From Halochromatium salexigens (GTDB lineage Bacteria > Pseudomonadota > Gammaproteobacteria > Chromatiales > Chromatiaceae), in assembly GCF_016653295.1 (NCBI RefSeq), contig NZ_NHSF01000054.1, positions 124,001 through 188,000 on the forward strand: a stretch of DNA of 64,000 bases, read 5' to 3'. The position numbers were made by a program, and so were the translations under genes. Each line of letters starts with the position of its first letter. Position 1 is the stretch's first letter. Positions 63,668 to 64,000 of this stretch are shown here, in pieces. Below the pieces are notes generated by a model. The model did no database searches, was not told where the DNA came from, and worked only from the letters and a program-made list of their open reading frames with translations.

Positions 63668-64000
63668 TTAGGATGTGAGTGTGGGTTTGCTGGTGTAAGG
63701 CACGCAGCGTGCGCCGAGCTGCGCGCACACCTCGGTGAGGCTGTCGCTCGGGGTCTCGTGACAGAGGATGATACGCGCGTAGGCATTGGGGTCGACATTG
63801 TACAGATAGTTCGGGATGCCCTCGCCATAATTGTCCATGAAGACCAGCCGCTGCTCGATGTCACTGCCGAGCAGGATGGGCGAGCGGGTGGTCGACTGCA
63901 CATGCACATTGCGCCCCTCGCGTTCCAGGGCACGCCCGATCCGAAAGGCCGGGTGCATCAGCTCGCCGGTGCCGAGCACCAGCAGCGGTGCCTCCAGCGG
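63668..64000 (-). CDS. TRSP/phosphoribosyltransferase protein of the Ter operon, C-terminal part
   Basis: The last 110 codons of a gene that starts beyond the window. The stretch LVLGTGELMHPAFRIGRALE, then VQSTTRSPILLG with the T-R-S-P signature and the LVFMDNYGEGIPNYLYNV segment are the TRSP domain, which follows a phosphoribosyltransferase domain in Ter operon proteins. The N-terminal catalytic part cannot be seen. Confidence 0.88.
   Translation of the reverse strand, partial: PLEAPLLVLGTGELMHPAFRIGRALEREGRNVHVQSTTRSPILLGSDIEQRLVFMDNYGEGIPNYLYNVDPNAYARIILCHETPSDSLTEVCAQLGARCVPYTSKPTLTS

Overview
The window is GC-rich, densely coded DNA from a Gram-negative bacterium, most likely a gammaproteobacterium. 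The grounds are AHAS-III-sized IlvI/IlvH-type subunits, BamD, Prc, an ArgA-type N-acetylglutamate synthase, P-II, Tex and RluD-PgeF. An octaheme cytochrome c with a cytochrome b partner, plus an exosortase-type exopolysaccharide locus, would fit a purple sulfur bacterium (Chromatiaceae). That placement is inference; no rRNA or photosynthesis gene is present to prove it.

Layout. (1) 1-5.2 kb: glycan/surface genes, namely the end of an ATP-grasp gene, an ABC exporter, a GT2 glycosyltransferase, a methyltransferase and a secreted beta-helix protein. (2) 5.2-5.9 kb: a TumE-type toxin-antitoxin pair and a small ORF. (3) 5.9-11.6 kb: a minus-strand operon encoding a Tat-like small cysteine-containing precursor, a PqqD-like protein, an HprK-related kinase, a nucleotidyltransferase and a large VanZ protein with a ribbon-helix-helix-like tail. 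(4) 11.7-18.3 kb: a trypsin-like protease, a PilZ protein, the PrsR/PrsK two-component system of PEP-CTERM/exosortase genomes, and an exosortase-type sugar transferase broken by a one-base frameshift. (5) 18.8-22.1 kb: ilvBNC with a strong terminator, followed by a YafQ/RelB toxin-antitoxin pair. (6) 22.8-25.2 kb: octaheme cytochrome c plus cytochrome b. (7) 25.4-46 kb: mostly housekeeping genes (SCP2 protein, ppx, mscK-like channel, argA, sucCD, P-II, bamD, rluD, pgeF, prc, gshA, SDR, a degenerate CobT-like gene, tex). (8) 46-57.9 kb: a REP-like inverted repeat, a Bax-inhibitor-1 protein, tRNA-Ser(UGA), a TonB receptor/YfiR/diguanylate cyclase signalling module, a pair of uncharacterised envelope paralogues, ssb, rfbD and a Ca2+-type P-ATPase. 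(9) 58-64 kb: a Ter stress operon (TRSP/phosphoribosyltransferase, TerD, TerA, TerB, HAD, StiP, HpcH-like lyase) interrupted by a DUF4160/DUF2442 pair.

The most interesting signal is regulatory. Two sigma-54 (-24/-12) promoters lie on either side of the protease gene: one reads into the precursor/PqqD/HprK/VanZ operon, the other into the PilZ gene. Each has a GTCA-N7-T(G/T)AC dyad ending exactly 76 bases before its -24 GG. PrsR, a sigma-54 activator encoded 2 kb away, is the obvious candidate regulator. This ties the uncharacterised HPr-rel-A peptide system to the exosortase/exopolysaccharide regulon and to c-di-GMP signalling.
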